6,212 bases of DNA, from assembly GCA_026785985.1 (NCBI GenBank), contig JAJAYX010000081.1:1-6212 (forward strand). The letters run 5' to 3'. The DNA comes from Rudanella sp. GTDB lineage: Bacteria; Bacteroidota; Bacteroidia; Cytophagales; Spirosomataceae. Position 1 is the first letter of the stretch, and the number at the start of each line of letters is the position of its first letter. Under the pieces are notes generated by a model. That model saw only the letters and a program-made list of their open reading frames with translations. It did no database searches and was not told the origin of the DNA. Positions 1-6,212 of this stretch are shown piece after piece. A program made the position numbers and the translations under genes.

Positions 1-1871
1 TTGATTGAGAACCCCTTTTTTGTGTAAACACTATACGTGAATTCCATCGAGTGCGCCCGTTCGGGGTCGAGGTAAGGGTTGCCAAACGTCAGGTTTTTGG
101 GGTCGTTGGAATTGATGAATGGGTTCAGAAAAAAGATGTTGGGCCGCTGAATCCGCTGATTGTAACTGAGCCGCACCCGCTGATTGTTCCTGAACCGCTT
201 TGACACGGCTACATTGGGCAACAGAATGTGGTACTGATCCTGAAACGTGGTTTTATTCGAGACGAAATTCGCGTCGATGTCTGTGAATTCGTAGCGACCG
301 CCGAGGGTGTAACTCCATCGTTTGGTGGTAATGATCCGAAACGACGCATACGAAGCCACCACCCACTGCCGGTAATCGAACTGATTGGCCCGGCGCGGAT
401 CGTCCACAAAGGCGGTGCTGTCCGATTTAGCATTTTGCAGGCTAAAATCGCTTTCTACGTTGCGCCGGATACTTTTTGCCCCCACTTCGAGTGTCTTTTT
501 GCCTTTTTTGAACGGATGACTGTAATCTGTTTGTACTGTCCATTCGGTGGTTTGGCTGCGGTTAGTATTTTTCTCGCGGTAATTAATAAACTCATTTTCA
601 GGCAATATGAATTGGTCGAGAGCGTACCGGCTGTCATTATCGCTATTGTTCAGTTGGGTCAGAAACGTGAATTCCTGTTCGGGGCGTTTGAACAGCCGGG
701 TGTAGTTCAGGTTCACATCATAGTTGCTGTTGTCGCCCGAATTGTCGCTGTATCGCCGGAACGGTTGCCGGGCCTGGGTGCCTTCGTAGCGCGTATCCCG
801 AATGGACGATCCCGTTCGCGACCCGCTCGAAAAACTCCCGTCGAAACCAACCTGATTGGTCGAATCGAGGTCATAATCGAGGTTAAACGAGCCGTAGCCC
901 GACTGGTTCACGCTGCGGTTTGAGCTGTTTTGCCGGAGTTCGCTCACCGACTGATTAGCCAGTAAACTCCGCCGAACCGAGGCCGACCCGCCATCGTTCA
1001 GGGTCATGTTGCCGCCCCCGTAGGCCGTGAGGCCCATTTTACCCTGTTTCATGTTCAGGTTGGCCCCGAGGTTGTGCGTTCGGTTGCCGGTGGTGCCGGT
1101 TCCACCCCCCACAAGCCCCTGCAAGCGGCTCCTGGTGATGATGTTGATGATGCCCGCCGTACCTTCGCCGTCGTATTTGGCCGAAGGTGCCGTGATCACC
1201 TCCACCGACTTAATGGCCTCTGCCGGAATCATTTGCAGGGCTTCTGAAATGCTCCGGGCCATAATGCTCGATGGCTTGTTGTTAATCAGCACTTTAATGC
1301 TCGAACTGCCTTTAAGCTGAATGCTGCCGTCGGGGTCAACGGTGAGCATGGGTACTTTTTTCATCACGTCGATGGCGGTACCGCCTGCGTTGGTGGGGTC
1401 GTTGCCGGCATTATACACCACCCGGTCTTCTTTGTCTTCGATCAGGTCGCGCCGGGCAGTCACGGTCACTTCGGAGAGCGTTTGGCTTACCGTTCGGAGC
1501 AGTAGCGGAGGCAGGTTCAGGTCGTTGTCGGCTTGGGTAAGTACTAAAGCATCGGAGGTGCGGTCTTCGTAGCCAATAAAGGTGATCCGCAGCCGGTAGC
1601 GACCGGGGGCCACTTTGTTGAACGAAAACCGTCCGGTAGCATCCGTAAGGTCGCCCGCAATGGGCGTTGAGTTGCTAAGGCCGAGCAGGGCTATGGTGGC
1701 AAACTCAACGGGTTTGCGGCTCACCGAATCCACCACGCTACCGCTGATGTTGCTGCTGTCGGGCGTGGACGTTGCATCGGGCGTGGGGGCATCCGAACCC
1801 ATTCGCGAAGGCGTTTGGCCGTTGGCAAGTTGACCGTAAATAAGCAGCAGAAAAAATAAAATTGGCTTCAT
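1..1871 (-). CDS. TonB-dependent receptor / outer-membrane beta-barrel family protein, 3' end cut by window edge
   Basis: An open frame of 623 codons runs without a stop from an ATG at 1871 to the left edge, so the C-terminus is missing. Residues 1-19 form a signal peptide (MKPILFFLLLIYGQ, then LANGQ), with no lipobox cysteine. Residues about 42-120 look like a carboxypeptidase-regulatory-like beta-sandwich (GSVVDSVSRKPVEFATI, then GRFSF, APGRYRLRITFIGYE). Residues about 137-245 are a receptor plug (VTVTARR, AIDVMKKVPML, IKVLINNKP, IKSVEVITAPSAKYDGEGTAGIINI). The rest is beta-barrel rich in Asn, Ser and aromatics, ending with a family-typical stretch (RIQRPN, then GNPYLDPE near residue 600). 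This matches the Bacteroidota 'outer membrane beta-barrel' group, usually about 780-830 aa, so roughly 170-200 residues are probably off the edge. Substrate cannot be told. An in-frame ATG at 1910 would add 13 residues ahead of the signal peptide; 1871 is preferred because the signal peptide begins there. Divergent from the sigma gene. Confidence 0.93.
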   Translation of the reverse strand, partial: MKPILFFLLLIYGQLANGQTPSRMGSDAPTPDATSTPDSSNISGSVVDSVSRKPVEFATIALLGLSNSTPIAGDLTDATGRFSFNKVAPGRYRLRITFIGYEDRTSDALVLTQADNDLNLPPLLLRTVSQTLSEVTVTARRDLIEDKEDRVVYNAGNDPTNAGGTAIDVMKKVPMLTVDPDGSIQLKGSSSIKVLINNKPSSIMARSISEALQMIPAEAIKSVEVITAPSAKYDGEGTAGIINIITRSRLQGLVGGGTGTTGNRTHNLGANLNMKQGKMGLTAYGGGNMTLNDGGSASVRRSLLANQSVSELRQNSSNRSVNQSGYGSFNLDYDLDSTNQVGFDGSFSSGSRTGSSIRDTRYEGTQARQPFRRYSDNSGDNSNYDVNLNYTRLFKRPEQEFTFLTQLNNSDNDSRYALDQFILPENEFINYREKNTNRSQTTEWTVQTDYSHPFKKGKKTLEVGAKSIRRNVESDFSLQNAKSDSTAFVDDPRRANQFDYRQWVVASYASFRIITTKRWSYTLGGRYEFTDIDANFVSNKTTFQDQYHILLPNVAVSKRFRNNQRVRLSYNQRIQRPNIFFLNPFINSNDPKNLTFGNPYLDPERAHSMEFTYSVYTKKGFSI

Positions 1872-1987
1872 TCGTTGAGGGAAATCTTCGATCAAAGAAT
1901 GATTAAACATATTCCATACTCATTCGATGTCCCCCATCCTCGCGAACCTGTTTTTGCTAACAGTATAATTAAGGAACCCGTTGGTTT

Positions 1988-1994
1988 AGGAGGT
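1988..1994 (+). promoter_or_regulatory. Shine-Dalgarno-like AGGAGGT ahead of an in-frame TTG
   Basis: AGGAGGT is a near-perfect complement to the usual 16S rRNA 3' end and lies 10 nt before a TTG at 2005 that is in frame with the sigma gene. If used, it would add 18 residues (starting MYDFSKICNY) before the ATG at 2059. Bacteroidota rarely depend on such sequences, so it may be chance. It lies inside a weak inverted repeat (TTGGT at 1981-1985 against ACCAA at 1999-2003) that could fold over it. Confidence 0.35.
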
Positions 1995-2036
1995 AACCAC
2001 CAAATTGTACGATTTTTCAAAAATTTGTAATTATTC

Positions 2037-2050
2037 GATAGACTTCTATC
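2037..2050 (+). repeat. Small inverted repeat just before the sigma ATG
   Basis: GATAG at 2037-2041 and CTATC at 2046-2050 form a perfect 5-bp stem with a 4-base loop (ACTT), ending 8 nt before the ATG at 2059. In the mRNA this would be a weak hairpin in the ribosome-loading zone; in DNA it could be half-sites of an operator. It is short enough to occur by chance in AT-rich sequence. Confidence 0.3.
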
Positions 2051-2058
2051 CAAACCGC

Positions 2059-2685
2059 ATGTCAACAGCAGGACAGGCAACTGCGTATAAAAAATGGGAT
2101 AATTCACAGCTAATGAGTGCTTTAGCTGCCGGAGACCGACTGGCTTTAGCCGAAGTCTATGAGCGACATTGGTTTGCATTATACCGGGTGGCGTTTCAAA
2201 AGACAAACTCCCACGAAACGGCCGAAGAATTAGTGCAGGATTTATTTGTGGACTTGTGGCAGAAACGGGCTATGCTCCGGGTCAGGCAGGTGACACCCTA
2301 TCTGTTTACGGCTCTTAAATATGCCGTGATCGACCACATTCGTCACCAGGTACAGCACGAACGCTACGAAGGGTATGAGCGTCAGCAACAGGATGGCCAA
2401 ACAGACCGGAGCACCGAAAACCTGCTCGACTACAACGACTTGATTGCCAGTATTGAAACAGAGTTACAGAAAATGCCTGCCAAAACAGGGCAGGTTTTCC
2501 GACTCAGTCGGTACGACGATCAGCCTATTCCGGTTATTGCCCAACGGCTTGATCTATCCGAAAAAACAGTGGAGTATCATCTGGATAAAGCCCTGAAAAC
2601 ACTGCGCGAGAAACTCCCTTTTATTGGTTATATCGTGCTGACCTCTAGGCAAGTTTTCGAGATGCTTTCTGCTGTATTTCTTTAA
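2059..2685 (+). CDS. ECF-type RNA polymerase sigma-70 factor
   Basis: A 208-aa protein directing RNA polymerase to a dedicated promoter set; ECF factors of this Bacteroidota type usually work with a FecR anti-sigma factor and a TonB receptor. Region 2 spans about residues 14-90, with the core-binding part TAEELVQDLFVDLWQKR (54-70) and the promoter-melting/-10 helix VTPYLFTALKYAVIDHIR (78-95). A polar linker rich in Gln and Asp follows (about 98-125). Region 4 spans about 138-186, with a helix-turn-helix (IPVIAQRLDLSEKTVEYHLDKALKTLREKL) that reads the -35 element. Regions 1 and 3 are absent, as in the ECF class. The last 22 residues are hydrophobic (FIGYIVLTSRQVF...), a tail often seen in this Bacteroidota group. 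Start: the ATG at 2059 fits family length; an in-frame TTG at 2005 is the alternative. The likely fecR partner lies 2.3 kb downstream, beyond an opposite-strand ATPase gene. Confidence 0.92.
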   Translation: MSTAGQATAYKKWDNSQLMSALAAGDRLALAEVYERHWFALYRVAFQKTNSHETAEELVQDLFVDLWQKRAMLRVRQVTPYLFTALKYAVIDHIRHQVQHERYEGYERQQQDGQTDRSTENLLDYNDLIASIETELQKMPAKTGQVFRLSRYDDQPIPVIAQRLDLSEKTVEYHLDKALKTLREKLPFIGYIVLTSRQVFEMLSAVFL

Positions 2686-2715
2686 ATTTCTCTGGTTCAA
2701 CGGCCATTTCACCCG

Positions 2716-4728
2716 TTATTTAAACCGCAAATTCTGCACCCGCACCGCGTTTAGAATGGCCAGCATCGCCACCCCTACATCGGCGAAAACGGCTTCCCAC
2801 ATGGTGGCGATGCCACCCGCGCCCAACACCAGCACGATACCTTTTACCACCAAAGAAAGCGTAATATTCTGCCACACAATCCGGCGGGTGGCCCGGCCAA
2901 TCTCCACAGCTATGGCAATTTTGCCGGGTTCGTCGTTCTGAATAATTACGTCGGCGGTTTCGATGGTGGCATCGGAGCCAAGTCCACCCATTGCCATTCC
3001 AACATCGGCTAAGGCAACCACCGGCGCGTCGTTCACGCCATCGCCCACAAAGGCCAGTTTGGCCGGCCGACGCTTCGCTTTGGGGTTGCCCGCCAAATCA
3101 GCTTTGAGCCGCTCAACCTGGGCTACTTTGTCTTCGGGCAGCAAATCGCCATGCCACTCATCAATGCCTAGTTGCCTGGCCACAATTTCGACCACCGCCG
3201 ATTTATCGCCCGACAGCATGACGGTGCGAATCCCTTCTTTCTGGAGTCGTTTTACGGCTTCGGCGGCATCGGGTTTGATTTCGTCGGCAATGGTGAAATA
3301 ACCCGCAAACTGCCCATTGATGGCGGTCATGACAATGGTGAAGGGTATTTTGGTCAGGCCCTCATCAAAGGAAACGTTGAACTTCTGGAGCAGTTTAGCA
3401 TTTCCAGCCAGCATTTCTTTTCCATCAACGCGGCCTTTTAAACCGTGTCCGGCAATCTCTTCCACGTTTTCGACTAAAACCGATTCGTAGCCTCTCCCCC
3501 CGCCGTGGACACGGGCGTATTCCAAAATTGCCGTGGCCACCGGGTGGGTCGATTTGCTTTCCAACGCGGCTGTCAGCCGGGCCAGTTCGGGGGCTTCGAT
3601 GCCGACTGGTTTCACGTCCTGCACCTTGAAAACGCCTTTGGTCAGCGTGCCGGTTTTGTCCATGACCACCGTTTTTAGCTGGGTCATCAAATCCAGAAAT
3701 ACTGACCCTTTAAACAGAATCCCTTGCCGAGACCCAGCCCCGATACCGCCAAAATACCCCAGTGGAATGGAGATGACCAGCGCACAGGGGCAACCGATCA
3801 CCAGGAATACGAGACCCCGATATAGCCAGTCACTAAATTGATAATCAGTGATAAAGAAGTACGGCACCACCTTAATCAGCACGGCCAGTAAACAGATAAT
3901 TGGGGTATAGATTTTGGCAAACCGGGTAATGAACTCCTGCGTTTGGGCTTTGCGGCCCGTGGCCTGCTGCACGAGTTTAAGAATTCGCGAGAGTTTGGAA
4001 TCCTGATAGGGCGTGGTCACGTCCATCTCCACCAGCGACTGCCGGTTGATCATGCCCGCCAGCACCGCTTCGCCTTTGGCGATGGAACGGGGCACGCTCT
4101 CGCCGGTCAGAGCCGCCGTGTCGAACGTGCCGGAGTCGGAGCGCATCGTTCCGTCGAGGCCCACTTTTTCGCCCGGCTTGATCTGAATCACGTTGCCAAC
4201 CCCAACGGTGGCCGCTTTGACGGTTTGGGCCTGCCCGTTTTTAATGACCGTCACCTCGTCGGGCCGCACGTCTAACAATGCTTTGATACTTCGACGCGCC
4301 CGCAACACGGCGGCATCCTGAAACAGTTCGCCAATGGTGTAAAACAGCATCACGGCCACGCCTTCGGGGTATTCGCGGATGGCAAACGCGCCGAGGGTGG
4401 CCACGCCCATCAGAAAAAACTCGGTGAAGACATTGCCTTTCAGAATGCTGCTCCAGGCCCGGCGCAATACCGGCCAGCCAACGGGCCAATAAGCGGCTAC
4501 ATACCAGATGAGCCGAATGGGGTCTTTGAACCAACTCAGCTTGACATAATCCAGCGCGATACCACCCAGCAACAGTAACAGGCTGATGGCAACGGGGGCG
4601 TAGATCCGCCAGGTTTGAAACGGGGCTTCTTTCGGAGCCACCGCAGCGGCTGGTGTAGGGCTTTCTTCGATCAGTTCCACACCATCGTGGTCATGATTGT
4701 GGGCGTCGTGGCTATGATTGTCTGCCAT
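2716..4728 (-). CDS. Heavy-metal-translocating P1B-type ATPase (Zn2+/Cd2+/Pb2+ class)
   Basis: A complete 670-aa inner-membrane pump that uses ATP to export soft metal cations from the cytoplasm. Visible motifs: TGES of the actuator domain at 208-211; the metal-path CPC at 313-315 in membrane helix 6 (IGCPCALVISIP); DKTGT at 357-361, with Asp357 the phosphorylated residue; the HP nucleotide-binding motif at 395-396; and GDGVNDAP at 562-569. Eight membrane helices fit: four before the actuator domain (about 42-137), two flanking CPC (about 271-326), and two at the C-terminus (about 620-662). Lys629 (VVKG) and Asp650 (FADVGVAML) in the last two helices match the P1B-2 zinc/cadmium/lead signature and argue against a copper pump. 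The usual N-terminal HMA domain with GMxCxxC is missing; instead residues 1-15 carry five histidines (MADNHSHDAHNHDHD). Start: ATG 4728 is preferred over ATG 4782, which lies at a likely -7 box; the extra 18 residues are not family-like. Lies opposite to, and between, sigma and fecR genes. Confidence 0.95.
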   Translation of the reverse strand: MADNHSHDAHNHDHDGVELIEESPTPAAAVAPKEAPFQTWRIYAPVAISLLLLLGGIALDYVKLSWFKDPIRLIWYVAAYWPVGWPVLRRAWSSILKGNVFTEFFLMGVATLGAFAIREYPEGVAVMLFYTIGELFQDAAVLRARRSIKALLDVRPDEVTVIKNGQAQTVKAATVGVGNVIQIKPGEKVGLDGTMRSDSGTFDTAALTGESVPRSIAKGEAVLAGMINRQSLVEMDVTTPYQDSKLSRILKLVQQATGRKAQTQEFITRFAKIYTPIICLLAVLIKVVPYFFITDYQFSDWLYRGLVFLVIGCPCALVISIPLGYFGGIGAGSRQGILFKGSVFLDLMTQLKTVVMDKTGTLTKGVFKVQDVKPVGIEAPELARLTAALESKSTHPVATAILEYARVHGGGRGYESVLVENVEEIAGHGLKGRVDGKEMLAGNAKLLQKFNVSFDEGLTKIPFTIVMTAINGQFAGYFTIADEIKPDAAEAVKRLQKEGIRTVMLSGDKSAVVEIVARQLGIDEWHGDLLPEDKVAQVERLKADLAGNPKAKRRPAKLAFVGDGVNDAPVVALADVGMAMGGLGSDATIETADVIIQNDEPGKIAIAVEIGRATRRIVWQNITLSLVVKGIVLVLGAGGIATMWEAVFADVGVAMLAILNAVRVQNLRFK

Positions 4729-4779
4729 AGGTGGCTTAGGGGTCGATCCTTTGGTCGTTAAAAAGTCGGCTCTATGCCA

Positions 4780-4787
4780 CAAAAGTA
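4780..4787 (-). promoter_or_regulatory. Candidate -7 box for the metal ATPase gene
   Basis: On the minus strand this reads TACTTTTG, a full match to the Bacteroidota -7 consensus TAnnTTTG. Transcription would begin near 4773-4775, about 46 nt before the ATG at 4728 and inside the longer reading frame, which supports the shorter start. The -33 element is poor: the nearest TTG (4805-4803) is 15 nt away rather than 19-21. A second TAnnTTTG match, TATTTTTG at 4821-4814, also has no good TTG upstream. Confidence 0.35.
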
Positions 4788-4796
4788 CGGTGAAGG

Positions 4797-4827
4797 CTTG
4801 TGCAACGTGTAGGCAAAAATAGTATTG
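4797..4827 (+). promoter_or_regulatory. Candidate promoter for fecR and the downstream receptor
   Basis: CTTG at 4797-4800 and TAGTATTG at 4820-4827 are separated by exactly 19 nt, the spacing typical of the Bacteroidota housekeeping promoter (TTTG, then TAnnTTTG). Each element has one mismatch. Transcription would begin near 4834, giving a leader of about 130 nt before the fecR ATG at 4963. It interleaves with the opposite-strand candidate -7 boxes. This call rests on pattern matching only. Confidence 0.3.
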
Positions 4828-4841
4828 TTTTTAACCAGGAA

Positions 4842-4872
4842 TTAAGGCTTAAAATCAACCCTTTTATATAAA
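4842..4872. repeat. Two short palindromes in the ATPase/fecR intergenic region
   Basis: TTAAG-G-CTTAA (4842-4852) and TTTATATAAA (4863-4872) are perfect palindromes whose centres lie about 20 bp apart, two turns of the helix. The first is also nested in a wider inverted repeat, TTTTAA (4829-4834) against TTAAAA (4849-4854). They could be operator sites for a dimeric regulator of the ATPase or of fecR. AT-rich sequence makes such palindromes fairly common by chance, and no regulator gene is visible. Confidence 0.3.
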
Positions 4873-4962
4873 CTTTCGACTATTCAGAAAAACCGTTCAG
4901 GGTAAACTATTGACTCAGACGACATAGCAGCAACGAAATTCTTCCTTCCCTTTTGCCTGGTT

Positions 4963-6060
4963 ATGTCTGTTGATGATTTTCTGCATCTCTTGCACCGCTA
5001 CAGTGGGCAGGACTGTTCGCCGGACGAAATGGCCCTGATCGACCGATGGTATGATCGGCTCCGGTCTGAACTGGAACCGCGCCTGACAACCGACGAACGA
5101 GCAAGCCTGCAACGCTATCTCTGGCAACGGATTGAACGGCGGATTGATGCCACATCGGGCGAGGAACATAAGCAAACCGGCATTCGTCCTATTGGAGCGT
5201 CGCGCCGACAATGGCCGGTTCAACGCTGGGCGGTGGCGGCTGTGGTTGTAGTGCTGGGTATGGGAGCAGCAGGGGCCTTTTGGTTCAGTGGGAATGCGTT
5301 GACTGGTAGCCCACAAAATGCAGATAAACACTCGCTGTCTGTATTTTCAAAAGCCAGCCCTGCCAACTGGGAAAATGATAGCCGTAAACCCCAACTGATT
5401 ACGCTTAACGACGGCAGCATCGTGCAACTTGAACCGGGAGCCAAACTACACGCACTTGCCAAAACGAATTCTCAAAAACGGGAAGTCTGGCTAACAGGTC
5501 GCGCCTTTTTCAGCGTAAAGCGAGACGAGACAAAGCCTTTTCTGGTGTATGCCGGTACTGTGGTGACGCGGGTGCTGGGCACGAGCTTTTGGGTGAACGC
5601 GCCCCTGAATGCACCGGCTGTGGATGTTTCCGTGCGGACGGGCAAGGTGTGGGTGGCCCGCCTGGCAACATATACGCTCTATACCCAAACGACTCCAGAC
5701 AGCAAGCAGGGCGTGATGCTGACACCCAATCAACAGGTGACGTTTTATACCACCAAGAGCCAGTGGGCAATGGGTTTGGTGGCAAAACCACAACCGCTAA
5801 AAATAGAGAACGACAAAGCCCCTGCCCACTTTTCTTTTGATGAAACCTCGTTGAAAGATGTACTAAAAACCCTTGAAAATCAGTATGGAATAGCTATTTC
5901 AGCCCCCGATAAAACACTGGAACATTGCCGTTTTACGGGCGACATCAGCCAGCAACCTTTTTATACCCAGTTAGAATTTATTTGCCGGTCCATCAACGCC
6001 AGTTACGAGCTTATTGGCACCCAAATCGTCGTTAGCGGCCCCGGCTGCTCACCCTATTAA
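4963..6060 (+). CDS. FecR family anti-sigma factor / transmembrane signal relay
   Basis: A 365-aa single-pass inner-membrane protein that holds an ECF sigma factor and relays the state of a TonB-dependent receptor to it. The N-terminal cytoplasmic part (1-88) is the sigma-binding region (FLHLLHRYSGQ, then EMALIDRWYD). One membrane helix lies at about 89-109 (WAVAAVVVVLGMGAAGAFWF). The periplasmic FecR domain covers about 144-262, with ITLNDGSIVQLEPGAKL, GRAFFSVKRDETKPFLV, TRVLGTSFWV, VSVRTGKVWV and LTPNQQVTF. The C-terminal DUF4974 domain, an STN-like fold that contacts the receptor, covers about 288-358 (FSFDETSLKDVLKTLENQYGI). Three cysteines lie near the end (322, 341, 362). The length is usual for the Bacteroidota type. 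No Shine-Dalgarno precedes the ATG, as is normal in this phylum. The stop is 14 nt before the next receptor gene, so the two are probably one operon. The likely sigma partner is the gene at 2059-2685. Confidence 0.94.
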   Translation: MSVDDFLHLLHRYSGQDCSPDEMALIDRWYDRLRSELEPRLTTDERASLQRYLWQRIERRIDATSGEEHKQTGIRPIGASRRQWPVQRWAVAAVVVVLGMGAAGAFWFSGNALTGSPQNADKHSLSVFSKASPANWENDSRKPQLITLNDGSIVQLEPGAKLHALAKTNSQKREVWLTGRAFFSVKRDETKPFLVYAGTVVTRVLGTSFWVNAPLNAPAVDVSVRTGKVWVARLATYTLYTQTTPDSKQGVMLTPNQQVTFYTTKSQWAMGLVAKPQPLKIENDKAPAHFSFDETSLKDVLKTLENQYGIAISAPDKTLEHCRFTGDISQQPFYTQLEFICRSINASYELIGTQIVVSGPGCSPY

Positions 6061-6074
6061 TCACGCCTTCACCT

Positions 6075-6212
6075 ATGCGCATGAACCTTTACCGCAACAC
6101 ACGTTTGCTTTTTCTGACCGTCATGCAGTTTTCGTGTCTATCCCTGTTTTTGATGGGTACACTGGATGCCGTTGCCTACGGTCGCGATGCCGATACCCAG
6201 GAACTGCTGCAA
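6075..6212 (+). CDS. Probable SusC/RagA-type TonB-dependent receptor, N-terminal fragment cut by window edge
   Basis: The first 46 codons of an open frame that continues past the right edge. They encode a long signal peptide: basic start (MRMNLYRNTR), hydrophobic core (LLFLTVMQFSCLSLFLMG), and a probable cleavage region around AVAYG at 32-36, followed by RDADTQELLQ. A leader of this style followed by a QELL-like start of the mature chain is common in SusC/RagA-family outer-membrane receptors that sit directly after fecR, often leading into an STN signalling domain. The identity rests on this and on position 14 nt after the fecR stop; no receptor domain is in view. A second in-frame ATG at 6081 is an equally possible start. 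If the call holds, it would be the outer-membrane partner of the FecR protein. Confidence 0.65.
   Translation, partial: MRMNLYRNTRLLFLTVMQFSCLSLFLMGTLDAVAYGRDADTQELLQ

Larger units (their letters stand above)
1872..2058. other. Divergent intergenic region between receptor and sigma gene
   Basis: This 187-bp AT-rich spacer must hold the promoters of both the leftward receptor gene and the rightward sigma gene. On the minus strand a TATGTTTA sequence (near 1905-1912) differs by one base from the Bacteroidota -7 consensus TAnnTTTG, but no TTG lies at the usual distance upstream, so no promoter is called. On the plus strand no pair of -33/-7 elements fits well. Two local structures, a strong Shine-Dalgarno-like sequence and a small hairpin, are listed separately. 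Confidence 0.6.

Noticed and set aside
228..923. 231-codon plus-strand open frame
   Set aside because: It lies antisense to the receptor gene, whose translation on the minus strand is family-like throughout. The antisense protein resembles no known family and reflects codon bias of the true gene.
2005..2035. Possible sigma-gene promoter TTG-N20-TAATTATT
   Set aside because: The -7 element has two mismatches at conserved positions in AT-rich sequence; too weak to call.
2686..2715. Terminator between the convergent genes
   Set aside because: No stem-loop with a following T run is visible on either strand.
2963..4275. Several plus-strand open frames of 89-112 codons (2963-3301, 3172-3441, 3533-3841, 3943-4275)
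   Set aside because: All are antisense to the P1B ATPase, which has every catalytic motif in one unbroken frame; they have no family-like features.
2716..4728. Copper-exporting ATPase (CopA type)
   Set aside because: The Lys629/Asp650 pattern in the last two helices fits Zn/Cd/Pb pumps, and the Tyr/Asn/Met-Ser pattern of copper pumps is absent.
4729..4782. Longer ATPase start at ATG 4782
   Set aside because: The extra 18 residues (MWHRADFLTTKGS...) are not family-like, and a perfect TAnnTTTG box sits over this ATG, which would put it upstream of the transcript. It remains possible if the true promoter is the more distal one.
4915..5793. Minus-strand open frames opposite fecR
   Set aside because: The plus-strand FecR frame has a clear membrane helix, FecR domain and DUF4974 tail; the opposite frames have none of these and overlap each other.

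Overview
The window looks like chromosomal DNA from a Bacteroidota bacterium, most likely a Cytophagales member of the Spirosoma/Dyadobacter kind. The evidence is two TonB-dependent outer-membrane receptors of Bacteroidota-specific types, an ECF sigma factor and a FecR anti-sigma factor with the DUF4974 tail common in this phylum, gene starts mostly without Shine-Dalgarno sequences, and TAnnTTTG-like -7 boxes. Placement below phylum is inference from protein style only.

Layout: (1) 1-1871, minus strand, a large receptor/outer-membrane beta-barrel gene whose 3' end lies off the left edge. (2) 1872-2058, a divergent intergenic region. (3) 2059-2685, plus strand, an ECF sigma-70 factor. (4) 2716-4728, minus strand, a complete P1B-type (Zn2+/Cd2+/Pb2+-class) metal-exporting ATPase, convergent with the sigma gene across only 30 bp. 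(5) 4729-4962, a divergent intergenic region with promoter-like boxes on both strands and two short palindromes. (6) 4963-6060, plus strand, a FecR-family anti-sigma factor. (7) 6075 to the right edge, plus strand, the first 46 codons of what is probably a SusC/RagA-type TonB-dependent receptor.

Sigma factor, FecR and TonB receptor are the three parts of the usual Bacteroidota cell-surface signalling module. An outer-membrane transporter senses or imports a ligand, FecR relays the signal across the inner membrane, and the ECF sigma factor switches on the receptor operon. Here the module reads in order on the plus strand but is interrupted between sigma and FecR by a 2-kb metal-efflux ATPase gene on the opposite strand. 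This split is the most unusual aspect of the window. Otherwise the region is made of known families; no CRISPR array, tRNA, rRNA, insertion sequence or clearly new system was seen.
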